Shown here: positions 45,746-55,200 of the stretch, piece after piece
How the letters are laid out: every line of letters starts with the position of its first letter
Position numbering within the stretch: position 1 is the stretch's first letter
Assembly (NCBI RefSeq): GCF_023509475.1
Contig: NZ_JAKSDZ010000004.1
Span: forward strand, 186,001-250,000
Reading direction: 5' to 3'
Length of the DNA: 64,000 nt
From: Aestuariirhabdus haliotis
GTDB taxonomy: Bacteria; Pseudomonadota; Gammaproteobacteria; Pseudomonadales; Aestuariirhabdaceae
Translations under genes and position numbers: made by a program
Notes under the pieces: model-generated
What the model saw: only the letters and a program-made list of their open reading frames with translations
Databases searched by the model: none
What the model was told of the DNA's origin: nothing

Positions 45746-45876
45746 TTTAAACGCCGCATAATAGGCACCAAAACCACGCGGCGATTTGGTTAAACTTGAG
45801 CGGAGCACTAAACTAAATCGCCGCGTGGTTTTGGTGTCCCAGCGAGCCTGCGAGCGACTTGATGCGATTGTTATGA
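45746..45876 (-). repeat. attC recombination site 6 (first cassette)
   Basis: A 131 bp attC with the longest arms here: CACCAAAACCACGCGGCGATTT pairs almost perfectly with its downstream complement at 45814-45836, giving a stem of about 22 bp. R'' CATAAC matches GTTATGAGCC at the opening of its cassette (46288-46297). Confidence 0.85.
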
Positions 45877-46275
45877 GCCTTTCCATTCGTTTTTATTCCT
45901 AACAATGGTAATGGCTCCGCACACAGCAGTTAAACCAACACTTGCAAGATAAAAATTACTTTCTGAACTTACAGCCGAAGCGAGTTTAAGTAAAACACCC
46001 AAGACTCCAATGATATAGCCAACGAAAATTACGGCTTTATTTGATGGGGGCTGTCTTTGAGTAAAAAAAGAACGGTAACAGACAACGCCTGAAATCAGCC
46101 ATAGTGCTAGAGGTAAAATACTGACGATCACTGACTTCACACCCGGATTACGAAAAATATTTATCAACGCAGCAACTAATAGAACAGTTACAACACAGAA
46201 AACTAAAGCAGAGAGAGCACGAGCAACTACTTGCTCCCTTCTTGTTGGCTTTCGTGCTATATCCCAATCACTCAT
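45871..46275 (-). CDS. Four-helix membrane protein, first cassette gene
   Basis: A 134-residue protein with four hydrophobic helices (about 20-42, 47-68, 80-102, 108-125). No family recognised. It is the first cassette: the junction GTTATGAGCC at 46288-46297 lies 12 bp upstream of its start and would be the recombination point with attI or a lost neighbour. Confidence 0.6.
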   Translation of the reverse strand: MSDWDIARKPTRREQVVARALSALVFCVVTVLLVAALINIFRNPGVKSVIVSILPLALWLISGVVCYRSFFTQRQPPSNKAVIFVGYIIGVLGVLLKLASAVSSESNFYLASVGLTAVCGAITIVRNKNEWKGS

Positions 46276-46621
46276 ATTTTTTCCAGAGGCTCATAACAAT
46301 TTATTATCACGACCATACAAGGTCACCAACCTTGCAAGCTAACCTGATTAGACTATCTCCATCCTCGCAGTAACTAGCAACCGACGCAACAGAATTGCAC
46401 CTTAGCACCAACTCAATTACCCGTCACAGCCAATGCTACTCTAAACCAACTACGGATCTATTCAGGGCGGGCAGTTTGTGGGGCGGGTTTACGAACCAGA
46501 GTGCTCCCATGCAGCGAAGATCATGGACGATCGCCAACGGTCATCCCTATCGCGCATAAAGAAGAGCGCCGCCGGGGAGCATTCGCAGATGCTCCAGGGC
46601 ACTTCTGATTCGCTCAGAAGA
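46276..46621. other. Right boundary of the cassette array
   Basis: 346 bp between the first cassette and thyA. The cassette core GTTATGAGCC (minus strand) at 46288-46297 marks the array end. No integrase gene and no gene start is seen. Near thyA there are hairpins GAGCAT/ATGCTC (about 46579-46596) and CTTCTGA/TCAGAAG (46603-46621); the latter touches the thyA stop and may end its transcript without a T-run. Confidence 0.5.
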
Positions 46622-47455
46622 TCAGATCGCCACCGGCGCCTTGATATGAGGATGGCACTGATAGTTCATCAGCTCGAAATCTTCGAAGCGGAATGCGAAC
46701 AGGTCTTTAACCTCTGGATTGATTTGCATGCTGGGTAATGCCAGCGGCTCACGGGATAACTGTAGCTCGACCTGTTCCATATGGTTGGAATAGAGATGCG
46801 CGTCACCAAAGGTATGAATAAAATCCCCCGGTTCAAGATCGCAAACCTGGGCCAGCATCATCGTTAGCAGCGAATAGGAGGCGATGTTAAAGGGTACACC
46901 CAGAAAAATATCGGCGCTGCGTTGATACAACTGACAGGATAATTTTCCTTCGCTGACATAAAACTGGAACAGGCAGTGACAAGGCGGCAGCGCCTGCTTG
47001 CCCTGGGCGGCATTGTCGCGCGGGGAGAGATTAAGGTCGGGTAGCACCACGGGATTCCAGGCACTGATAACCAGCCGCCGGGAGGTAGGGTTGCGACGAA
47101 TCTCCGCGATCAGCTCGCTGATCTGATCAACCACTTCGCCTTGTGGGCCTTCCCAGGAGCGCCACTGTTTGCCATACACGGGACCCAGCTCACCCTCTTC
47201 GGTCGCCCATTCATCCCAGATACTGACGCCATTCTGTTTCAGGTAGGCGGTATTGGTGTCTCCGGCGAGAAACCACAGCAGCTCGTGAACGATGGATTTC
47301 AGGTGACATTTTTTTGTGGTCACCATAGGGAAACCTTGTGACAGGTCGAAGCGCATCTGGTGGCCAAAGATGCTGTAAGTTCCAGTACCGGTGCGGTCGC
47401 CTTTAAAGACGCCCTCCTCTTTCACGGTACGCATCAGATCCAGATACTGTTTCAT
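46622..47455 (-). CDS. thyA: Thymidylate synthase
   Basis: A 277-residue enzyme making dTMP from dUMP with methylene-tetrahydrofolate. Catalytic Cys159 in [17 protein letters not shown] near the N-terminus, and the dUMP contacts [14 protein letters not shown] and H-T-F-G-D-A-H-L-Y are all intact. Its ATG overlaps the lgt stop by 4 bp (translational coupling), the arrangement common in gammaproteobacteria. Confidence 0.97.
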   Translation of the reverse strand: MKQYLDLMRTVKEEGVFKGDRTGTGTYSIFGHQMRFDLSQGFPMVTTKKCHLKSIVHELLWFLAGDTNTAYLKQNGVSIWDEWATEEGELGPVYGKQWRSWEGPQGEVVDQISELIAEIRRNPTSRRLVISAWNPVVLPDLNLSPRDNAAQGKQALPPCHCLFQFYVSEGKLSCQLYQRSADIFLGVPFNIASYSLLTMMLAQVCDLEPGDFIHTFGDAHLYSNHMEQVELQLSREPLALPSMQINPEVKDLFAFRFEDFELMNYQCHPHIKAPVAI

Positions 47456-48360
47456 TTTTTACCTTTCTTACGTTGTTTGGTTTTGGATATTTTCTGCGTT
47501 TTGGTGCCCGCTTTAGCGGCCCTGGGAGCATGACGTTCCAGCCAGTTGCGATCATCAACATTAAGGCCGTCTTGCAACGGATAGTTTCGATAACCCCAAA
47601 GCATGAGCCCCGCCCCGATCAACACCATCGGCAGAGATAATAACTGCCCCATGGTAAGCCAGTCGAAGGCAATAAAGCCAAGGTGAGCATCGGGCTCACG
47701 GAAAAATTCAACGAGAATACGGAAGCACCCGTAACAGAGCAAAAACAGTCCGGACACCGCCATGCGTGGCCGCGGCTTGGCCGAAAACCACCAGAGCACG
47801 ATGAACAGGGCAACACCCTCCAGGGCAAACTGATACAGCTGGGACGGGTGACGAGCCAGCTGCAACGGATCCCCGGGAAATATCATCGCCCAGGGCACAT
47901 CACCTTCACGCCCCCAGAGTTCGCCACCGATAAAATTACCGATACGCCCGGTGCCCAGTCCAATGGGAATTAACGGAGCGATATAATCGGTGAGCTGAAA
48001 AAAACGCTTGTCGATGCGACGGCCGTACAACAGCATCGCCGCCAGCACTCCCAACAACCCTCCATGGAAGGACATGCCCCCTTCCCAGATATAAAACAAC
48101 CACAACGGATTTTGCAGAAAGTAGTCCATGTTATAAAACAGGACATAACCGCTACGGCCGCCAATGATAACGCCCATGGCAATATAGAAGAGCAGATCAC
48201 CGATCTGTGCAGGCTGCCACAGGCCGCCGGATACCTTGGCTCGCTGCTGGCCCAGCCACCAGCCACCGGCAAATCCTAACAGGTACATCAGGCCATACCA
48301 GTGCACCTGCAAGGGGCCGAGGGATAATGCCACCGGATCGATATTGGGGTAAGCGATCAC
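47452..48360 (-). CDS. lgt: Prolipoprotein diacylglyceryl transferase
   Basis: A 302-residue inner-membrane enzyme with seven helices that adds diacylglycerol to the lipobox Cys of prolipoproteins. The Lgt signature [14 protein letters not shown] (about 160-173) and the H-W-Y-G-L-M-Y start are present. The lysine-rich C-terminal tail (about 275-302) is an extension compared with the E. coli enzyme. Forms an operon with thyA. Confidence 0.96.
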   Translation of the reverse strand: MIAYPNIDPVALSLGPLQVHWYGLMYLLGFAGGWWLGQQRAKVSGGLWQPAQIGDLLFYIAMGVIIGGRSGYVLFYNMDYFLQNPLWLFYIWEGGMSFHGGLLGVLAAMLLYGRRIDKRFFQLTDYIAPLIPIGLGTGRIGNFIGGELWGREGDVPWAMIFPGDPLQLARHPSQLYQFALEGVALFIVLWWFSAKPRPRMAVSGLFLLCYGCFRILVEFFREPDAHLGFIAFDWLTMGQLLSLPMVLIGAGLMLWGYRNYPLQDGLNVDDRNWLERHAPRAAKAGTKTQKISKTKQRKKGKK

Positions 48361-48513
48361 TAATTCTGTTCCTTATGCTGCCAGAGTCGGGCAACGGACT
48401 TGTCCGCCGCGCACAAAGCGGCCATTATCCCGTAATCCCACCTCTCTGCCCAGAGGCGAGAGAGGAACAGCCCCTTAACCCCTGCAATCCATAACAGAGT
48501 AGAGTCGACCGCC

Positions 48514-49281
48514 TTGTGCCTGATCGTATTTGATTATTTGCCCGACAGCGCCCTCCCCCTTCGGCTGGCTGCCAATCGCGATGAGTTTTACCGGCGCCCC
48601 AGCCAGATGGCCCATCGGTGGCAGGATTGTCCCGCGATGATTGCCGGCCGGGATAATGAAAAGGGCGGAACCTGGCTTGGTATTAATGAGCAAGGGGCCT
48701 TTGCCGCCGTAACCAATTTCCGGGAAATGCCTCCCAGCGATGCGTCACGATCAAGGGGCGAACTAACGGCCAACTTCCTGAAAAGCACGCTCAGCGCCCA
48801 GCAGTACCTGCAACAGCTTGCCCTGGAGTCGGACCAGTATCCGGGCTTCAATCTGTTACTCGCAGATCGCCATGGGTTGTATTACTACTCCAACCGCGAG
48901 TCCAAAATGCGTCAGCTGGTACCCGGGCGTTACGGTCTGAGCAATCATCTACTGGATACGCCCTGGCCCAAGCTGATTGCCGCCAAACAGCGTCTGGAGA
49001 ACGCCAACGACCACAACCAGTTACAACAACTGTTACGAGATACCAGCCAGCCCGCCGATGAGCTGTTGCCCGACACCGGCATCGGCCTGGAGTGGGAGCG
49101 CTTGCTGGGTAGCTGCTTTATCCAGAGCGAACTGTATGGCACCCGCACCTGCACCAGCCTGCAGATCACAGCCGGTGGCCATGCCAGCCTGCACGAGCAG
49201 CATTTTGGCAGCAACGGGGTCGCACTGGACAGCAATCAGCAAAGCCTGCGATTTGAAAATCCCTGGCAACACGGCGCATAA
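48514..49281 (+). CDS. NRDE/TANGO2-family protein
   Basis: A 255-residue protein starting M-C-L-I-V-F and containing A-A-N-R-D-E-F-Y-R-R-P, the motif that names the NRDE family, with G-G-T-W-L-G-I-N further on. The N-terminal Cys suggests an Ntn-hydrolase-like fold. The function is unsettled; the eukaryotic relative TANGO2 has been linked to heme and lipid handling. It is divergent from lgt. Confidence 0.88.
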   Translation: MCLIVFDYLPDSALPLRLAANRDEFYRRPSQMAHRWQDCPAMIAGRDNEKGGTWLGINEQGAFAAVTNFREMPPSDASRSRGELTANFLKSTLSAQQYLQQLALESDQYPGFNLLLADRHGLYYYSNRESKMRQLVPGRYGLSNHLLDTPWPKLIAAKQRLENANDHNQLQQLLRDTSQPADELLPDTGIGLEWERLLGSCFIQSELYGTRTCTSLQITAGGHASLHEQHFGSNGVALDSNQQSLRFENPWQHGA

Positions 49282-49366
49282 ATCCTTGTCACCAGCACAG
49301 GGGGGCAGGCATAATGCGCCGCCTTTACACCCCCAAGATCTGCAGTAACCGTTTACGAGTTTAGAT

Positions 49367-49909
49367 TTGAATCGCCGTACCTTTCTTCAGTCTGCCGCCA
49401 CCTGCGCAGCATGGCTAGCCACTCCCGCGTTGGCTATGCCCTTCAGAGCCGCTACTTCCAGTGAATATCCACGTCAGCTCAAGCTCCACAATCCCTACAC
49501 CGGAGAGCGCTTGAACTTGCCCTATTGGGAAGATGGCCAATACATCAACGACAGCCTGGTCGCCTTCAGCCATTTGTTGCGAGATTTTCACAGCGATGCC
49601 AGCCGTGCGGTTGACCCTGGCCTGCTGGACCTGCTGTATCAGCTACAAAACCGGCTCGATAATTTTAATGAGATCCAGGTGATCTCGGCGTATCGCACAA
49701 CCGATACCAACCGGTTACTCAGGGAGCAGGGGTTTCAGGTCTCCGACCGCAGTATGCACACCGAAGCCCGCGCGGTGGATATCGTACTGCCGGGGAGCGA
49801 GTTACGAGAGGTTCGTCGAGCTGCCAACAGCCTGAAACAAGGGGGCGTCGGCTACTACCCAAAACAGGGTTTTATTCATCTTGATACCGGGCGTGTACGC
49901 TACTGGTAA
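49367..49909 (+). CDS. DUF882 / YcbK-like M15-fold protein, Tat-exported
   Basis: A 180-residue protein with an N-terminal twin-arginine-type signal (N-R-R-T-F-L-Q, about 1-24). The catalytic fold has S-A-Y-R-T, S-M-H-T-E-A-R-A-V-D-I and G-F-I-H-L-D-T-G, the zinc-ligand pattern (His, Asp, His) of the peptidase M15_3/YcbK family that acts on peptidoglycan peptides. The start is TTG at 49367, as no ATG or GTG fits and a stop codon lies just before. Its 3' end overlaps the convergent diguanylate cyclase gene by 38 bp. Confidence 0.85.
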   Translation: MNRRTFLQSAATCAAWLATPALAMPFRAATSSEYPRQLKLHNPYTGERLNLPYWEDGQYINDSLVAFSHLLRDFHSDASRAVDPGLLDLLYQLQNRLDNFNEIQVISAYRTTDTNRLLREQGFQVSDRSMHTEARAVDIVLPGSELREVRRAANSLKQGGVGYYPKQGFIHLDTGRVRYW

Positions 49910-51386
49910 GCTTGGCATCCAACACTTCAACCCGATTGCGTCCCTCTGACTTGGCCTCGTAGAGCGCTCTGTCGGCCCGCGCCAAGGCGCTTTCAAGGGT
50001 TTCACCCGAGAGCCACTGGGTGACCCCGAAACTGCCTGCCAGGTGAATAGAGCCCTCGCCGATCTCGAGCAATAGTTGAGCGATCGCTTCCCTGCACTTT
50101 TCCGCAATCGTCACAGCGCCTTGCAGCGATGTCTGGTGCAAAATCAAGACAAACTCATCGCCGCCAAATCGAATCAGCTGGTCCGAATCCCGACACACAT
50201 CCTGCAGGGTGAACGCTACCTGCTTTAGCGCATCATCACCGATGTTATGACCATAGCGATCGTTGATCTCTTTGAAGTTATCGATATCGAGAACACAGAG
50301 ACTAATGCGCTGATCCTCTACCCTGGCACGCTGCAACTGACGCGAAATTACGTTCAGATATCGCCGATTATAGGCACCGGTCAAGGCATCGGTGGACGCC
50401 TGATGTGCCAGTAACAAACGCCGCCGATCACCGGCCACCAGTTGCAAACTGATTTGCACCATGCCCGCCAGAAACATCACACAGAGCAGAGCCAGCATCA
50501 GTAGCTCCCAGGGCTTTTCGTCTCGCCAGCTGCGAATCGCTTCGTCCTGTGACATGGCCATGGCCGCCCACAGCGGATGACCGTGAATCTGACTGGTTGC
50601 GACCAGCAGCTGTTCATCGGTTGCCGGAAGATTAAGGCGGAATTTGCGGGGAAATGATGCCTGTTCGAGCGTATCACTGGGTAACTGCTGGCGGACTCCG
50701 AAACGACGATTGGCGCCCGGCACCTGAAAATAGATGGTGCCATTCTCGCTGGCCAAGGCCAATCTGGAGCCCGTCGCCAGAATCACTCGATCATAGCGCG
50801 CGGCAAATCGATTCAGGTCCACCCAGGCCACCATCGAGCCCTGAAACACACCAAACTCATCCAGCATGCGTTGGGAAATGAAGAATCCCCAGTGCTCGCC
50901 ATTCATCGGAGACCGCTGCGGCAAGCCGACTCGGGTTGGCTCTCCCAGCTCAACCACCGAAGACTCTGTCCAGGGGCCCCTGGGCAACTCAGGAGGCGAC
51001 TCCGGACGGTTCCAGTGCACCACCTGTCCACTGGCATCCAGCACCATCAAGGCTCCGAGGTAATCCTGCCCTCGTAAGAGCTGTTGCAGGTTATGCCGCA
51101 CCTTATCAGAATAAACAGGAGACTCGGGATTCTGCTGGAGAAAAACACGCGCGGCATGAAATAACTGTCGGGTGCCGTAGAGTACGCGCTCGGTATCAGC
51201 GGCCAGAAAATCCGCCATCGGCTCCATGCCGCGCAGCTGATCATCCATAAGCTTGTCGCCCTGCACCTGGTAACGACCCCAGGCCAGATACAACACCAGC
51301 ACCAGCATGAGGCTACCTACGCCCCAAACCAGGCCCAGGCTACGCCCGGTGTGTTTGTTCCCTGCATCTACCCGCAACGATTCCAT
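49872..51386 (-). CDS. Membrane diguanylate cyclase with periplasmic sensor (GGDEF)
   Basis: A 504-residue protein: TM1 about 16-36, a periplasmic Cache-like sensor about 40-290, TM2 about 292-312 and a GGDEF domain about 335-495. The active-site G-G-D-E-F is intact, preceded by the inhibitory-site R-D-S-D five residues before it, so the enzyme should make c-di-GMP and be product-inhibited. The order of ptsP, then this gene, on the same strand with a 54 bp gap suggests shared transcription. Confidence 0.92.
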   Translation of the reverse strand: MESLRVDAGNKHTGRSLGLVWGVGSLMLVLVLYLAWGRYQVQGDKLMDDQLRGMEPMADFLAADTERVLYGTRQLFHAARVFLQQNPESPVYSDKVRHNLQQLLRGQDYLGALMVLDASGQVVHWNRPESPPELPRGPWTESSVVELGEPTRVGLPQRSPMNGEHWGFFISQRMLDEFGVFQGSMVAWVDLNRFAARYDRVILATGSRLALASENGTIYFQVPGANRRFGVRQQLPSDTLEQASFPRKFRLNLPATDEQLLVATSQIHGHPLWAAMAMSQDEAIRSWRDEKPWELLMLALLCVMFLAGMVQISLQLVAGDRRRLLLAHQASTDALTGAYNRRYLNVISRQLQRARVEDQRISLCVLDIDNFKEINDRYGHNIGDDALKQVAFTLQDVCRDSDQLIRFGGDEFVLILHQTSLQGAVTIAEKCREAIAQLLLEIGEGSIHLAGSFGVTQWLSGETLESALARADRALYEAKSEGRNRVEVLDAKLTSSVHARYQDE

Positions 51387-51440
51387 TCCTGCTTTTCCAC
51401 CTCTCGGCTCGACTTCTGCGCCAATTCCGTTGGCACAACT

Positions 51441-53717
51441 TTATTCGGCCTTGGCCCGCGCACTGCCCATCACTTTAGCGAGCCCCGCCTTACGCATTTC
51501 GAGCTCCATCGTACTCTGAATCACCGAGGCGTTATCCATCATGGACACTTCCCTGAGCAAATCCCTGGCCCACTCCAACTCGGCATTACGCAACACCCAC
51601 TTGATCCGTGGCAGATTGGTCGCATTCATTGATAATACATCATAGCCCATGGCCACCAGCAGTAATGCCGCGGCCGGATCACCCGCCATTTCACCACAAA
51701 CACTGACCGCAGTACCTTCGGCCCTGGCATCCCGCACTATGGCATTGAGGGCGGACAATACTGCTGGATGAAACGAATGATAAAGCTCAGCCACTCGAGG
51801 GTTGTTACGATCAACCGCCAGCAAATATTGCGTCAAATCGTTGGTTCCTACCGAGAGAAAGTCCACACGTTTGGCAAAATCCCTGACCAGATAAACGGCA
51901 GCGGGTACCTCAATCATCACCCCCACGGGGGGCAATTCGACCTCCAGACCTTCATTGACTACCTCGCCATGAGCCCGGTGAATAAGGTGCAAAGCCTCCT
52001 CTACTTCGGCCACACTGCACACCATGGGCAACATGATCCTCAGGTTATTAAGCCCCACGCTGGCCTTTAGCATGGCCCTGACCTGCACCAGAAAAATTTC
52101 CGGGTGATCGAGGGTGACACGAATGCCCCGCCAACCCAGAAAGGGATTGTCTTCCTTGATGGGGAAATAGCTCAACGCCTTGTCTCCACCAATATCCAGT
52201 GTACGCATGGTAACCGGGTGGGGAGCAAAAGCTTTCAGCTGTTCCTGATAGATTTTGGTTTGTTCTTTTTCGCTGGGAAAGCGTTCACGGATCATAAAAG
52301 GCACTTCAGTCCGGTATAAGCCTACCCCCTCCGCCCCACGATCAAGGGAACGGGCAACATCGGTCATCAGGCCGGTGTTCACCCATAACGCCACACGAGC
52401 ATCGTCCTTGGTGATGCAGGGCTTGTCGCGCAGCACTTCCAGGCCGGCGACAAAGGCACGCTCCTGATCCACCACCTCCTGGTAGTAACCCCGTAATTCG
52501 ACCGAAGGGGAAGGGTATACCCGCCCCAGATTGCCATCGATAATGAGTTCCAGGCCATTAACCCGGGTAAACGGCAGGTCAACCGCTCCCATGACGGTAG
52601 GCACCCCCATAGCACGAGCAAGGATGGCGACGTGCGAGTTACCCGACCCTTTGACCGAGACCAGTCCGACCAACTTGTCCCGGGGCACTTCGCCCAACAT
52701 GGCCGGAGTCAACTCTTCGCTGACCATGACGCAATTATCGGGGTACACAACGACCTTTTTCTCGTCCTGTTGCTGTAGGTGGGACAGCACTCGGCGGCCC
52801 AGATCCCGCACATCGGTGGCGCGTTCGCTGAGATAGGGATCTTCCATCATTTCGAAATTTTTAACGTGATCTTCGATCACCTGGCGCAGAGCCCCCTGGG
52901 CCCACTGCCCCTGTTCGATCAAGGCCCTGACTTCGGCACCAATGGCGTTGTCGTCGAGCATGCCGCGGTAGACATCGAACAGTGCGATCTCCTCCGGCGG
53001 CAGGCTGGGAGCCAATTTCCTGGCCGTCGCCCGCATCTCCTTACGCACCGCTTTCAGGGCACGCTTGAGATGCAACAACTCGAGCGGGATATCCTCCGCC
53101 GGACGATCCGGGACCGCGCTCAGGTAAGCCGGCGGCGAGATCACCACCGCCTCACCAATCGCCACCCCCGGGGCACCGGCGATACCGGTAAAGCGGGTGT
53201 CCTTGGCGGTCTGGCCGGTTTTCGGACTGGTCAGCGCTCCCGAGGCCTCGGCATGGGCAATGACCGCAGCCAACTGCGCCGACATGGTGACCAAAAAGGA
53301 TTCTTCGGTTTCATCGAAGTATCGAATCTCTTTTTGCTGGACAACCAACACCCCGAGAATGGAACGGTGATGAATGATGGGTACCCCAAGGAAGGCGTGA
53401 TAACGCTCCTCACCAGACTCTTTCAGATAGCGGTATTTGGGGTGCGAAGCCGCATCCTGCAAGTTGATGGGCTCTTCCCGCAGGCCAACCTGGCCGACCA
53501 ACCCTTCAGAGCGCAACAGCTTCATGCCAATGGCGGATTGGTTAAGGCCTTCGGAGGCCATCAGGGTGTAACAGTTTTCATCATTATCGAACAGGAAGAC
53601 CGAACAAACCTGGGTTTTCATGGCCACCCGCACCTCATGCACAATGATCTCCAATGCCGCCTGCAAGGTCTTGGCAGCATTCACTTTCTGGACGATCACG
53701 CGCAATATATTGAGCAT
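51441..53717 (-). CDS. ptsP: PEP--protein phosphotransferase PtsP (enzyme I-Ntr)
   Basis: A 758-residue protein: N-terminal GAF domain about 15-150, then PEP-utiliser N-terminal region about 165-290, the phospho-His domain with G-S-G-N-S-H-V-A-I-L-A-R-A (His about 361) and the C-terminal PEP-binding barrel about 430-720, with G-V-G-L-Y-R-T-E and the Cys in V-S-V-C-G-E-M-A-G-D. It starts the nitrogen phosphotransfer chain to NPr and EIIA-Ntr. It lies downstream of rppH, the standard gammaproteobacterial pairing. Confidence 0.96.
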   Translation of the reverse strand: MLNILRVIVQKVNAAKTLQAALEIIVHEVRVAMKTQVCSVFLFDNDENCYTLMASEGLNQSAIGMKLLRSEGLVGQVGLREEPINLQDAASHPKYRYLKESGEERYHAFLGVPIIHHRSILGVLVVQQKEIRYFDETEESFLVTMSAQLAAVIAHAEASGALTSPKTGQTAKDTRFTGIAGAPGVAIGEAVVISPPAYLSAVPDRPAEDIPLELLHLKRALKAVRKEMRATARKLAPSLPPEEIALFDVYRGMLDDNAIGAEVRALIEQGQWAQGALRQVIEDHVKNFEMMEDPYLSERATDVRDLGRRVLSHLQQQDEKKVVVYPDNCVMVSEELTPAMLGEVPRDKLVGLVSVKGSGNSHVAILARAMGVPTVMGAVDLPFTRVNGLELIIDGNLGRVYPSPSVELRGYYQEVVDQERAFVAGLEVLRDKPCITKDDARVALWVNTGLMTDVARSLDRGAEGVGLYRTEVPFMIRERFPSEKEQTKIYQEQLKAFAPHPVTMRTLDIGGDKALSYFPIKEDNPFLGWRGIRVTLDHPEIFLVQVRAMLKASVGLNNLRIMLPMVCSVAEVEEALHLIHRAHGEVVNEGLEVELPPVGVMIEVPAAVYLVRDFAKRVDFLSVGTNDLTQYLLAVDRNNPRVAELYHSFHPAVLSALNAIVRDARAEGTAVSVCGEMAGDPAAALLLVAMGYDVLSMNATNLPRIKWVLRNAELEWARDLLREVSMMDNASVIQSTMELEMRKAGLAKVMGSARAKAE

Positions 53718-53882
53718 CTAGCGGGGGTCTCTCCTCATTGTTGGTCGATAATCGCTTATCGATGTTGATCTACTGTAGATCGTCGTTGGCCACAGGTCAG
53801 CCTATCATGGAACCTTGTTTTGCCGGGAAATCTGTATCACAGCTGGAAATAACCACACAATGGCCACCCAATACCCCTGGGG

Positions 53883-54377
53883 TCACCGGGCCTGTTCATT
53901 CCCTATTCGTGCCAATTTGGGCGCCAACTCCTTGAGGGCGCGGCGGTACACGTCCCGCTTGAACGACACCACCTGACCCAGTGGATACCAATAGCTGACC
54001 CAACGCCAATGATCAAACTCGGGGGAATGGCCATTATCAACATCCACCCGATCATCGTTACTGGTCAGCTGCAACAGAAACCATTTCTGTTTCTGGCCTA
54101 CACAGACCGGGTGTGAATGACGTCGAACCAGGCGTTTTGGCAACCGATAGCGCAGCCAGCCTCGAGTACAAGCGATGATATTAACGTCGCTCTGCCCAAG
54201 CCCCACTTCTTCGGTCAATTCACGATACAGCGCCTGCTCGACGCTCTCATTCTGATTAATTCCCCCTTGGGGGAATTGCCAGGCATCCTGCCCGATCCGC
54301 TTGGCCCACAGCACTTGTCCTTGCGTATTCGCGAGGATTATGCCGACATTGGGTCTGAAACCATCTGCATCAATCAA
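53883..54377 (-). CDS. rppH: RNA pyrophosphohydrolase
   Basis: A 164-residue Nudix hydrolase that removes pyrophosphate from mRNA 5' ends and triggers decay. The Nudix box runs from Gly38 (G-G-I-N-Q-N-E-S) through R-E-L-T-E-E-V-G-L. The start [14 protein letters not shown] is diagnostic for RppH. It is followed by ptsP. Confidence 0.95.
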   Translation of the reverse strand: MIDADGFRPNVGIILANTQGQVLWAKRIGQDAWQFPQGGINQNESVEQALYRELTEEVGLGQSDVNIIACTRGWLRYRLPKRLVRRHSHPVCVGQKQKWFLLQLTSNDDRVDVDNGHSPEFDHWRWVSYWYPLGQVVSFKRDVYRRALKELAPKLARIGNEQAR

Positions 54378-54537
54378 AAGCGGTTATTCCTTAAAATTCC
54401 GTGAAAAACAAACGGGTTACTCGCTCCATTGTTCCACAACTGCGCCTTTATCGGCAAACGCACCCCTGCCGCCTGCAACTTTTCTGAAAAGCCTCTATCA
54501 TAACGAACCATCAACCAAGCATAACGAGAGGTAGGCT

Positions 54538-55200
54538 GTGGCACTGGCGATTTTTGATCTGGATAACACCTTGATAGGGGGCGATAGCGACCATGCCTGG
54601 GGAGAATTTCTGGTCGAACAGGGCGTTGTTGATGCGCAGATCTACCGTGAAGCCAACGACCGTTTTTACCAGCATTATCAACAGGGCACCCTGGATATTC
54701 ATGAATTTCTCAGCTTCGCCCTGCGCCCCTTGAGCCAACACAGCATGACCCAGCTGCAACAGCTGCACAGCGATTTTATGCGCACAAAGATCGAACCGAT
54801 GATGCTGCCCAAGGCCGCCGCCCTGCTGGCCAAACATCGGCAGGATGGTGATTTCCTGCTGATCATCACCGCAACCAATCATTTTGTTACCGCCCCCATC
54901 GGCCAACGCCTTGGCGTCGATGACCTGCTCGCCACCGACCCGGAGATTGTTGACGGCCGCTACACCGGCGAAGTCAGCGGTACACCCTGCTTTCAGGAAG
55001 GCAAGGTAGAACGTTTGCAGCAATGGTTAGAACATCAGAACCAGAGTCTGGCAGGTAGTTATTTTTACAGCGATTCCTGCAACGATCTCCCTCTACTTGA
55101 ACTGGTGGACAATCCGGTCGCGGTCGATGCCGACGCCCGCTTGAGCGCCATCGCGGTGGAACGCAACTGGCCTCTGATCAGTCTGAGAGATGACCATTGA
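54538..55200 (+). CDS. HAD-superfamily (subfamily IB) phosphatase
   Basis: A 220-residue phosphoserine-phosphatase-like hydrolase: motif I F-D-L-D-N-T-L (nucleophile Asp in the first ten residues), motif II I-I-T-A-T, Lys in the G-K-V-E region and motif III S-D-S-C-N-D-L-P-L-L. Start GTG at 54538 with GAGAGG before it. Its stop overlaps the imelysin start codon (TTGA). Phosphate-ester substrate unknown. Confidence 0.88.
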   Translation: MALAIFDLDNTLIGGDSDHAWGEFLVEQGVVDAQIYREANDRFYQHYQQGTLDIHEFLSFALRPLSQHSMTQLQQLHSDFMRTKIEPMMLPKAAALLAKHRQDGDFLLIITATNHFVTAPIGQRLGVDDLLATDPEIVDGRYTGEVSGTPCFQEGKVERLQQWLEHQNQSLAGSYFYSDSCNDLPLLELVDNPVAVDADARLSAIAVERNWPLISLRDDH

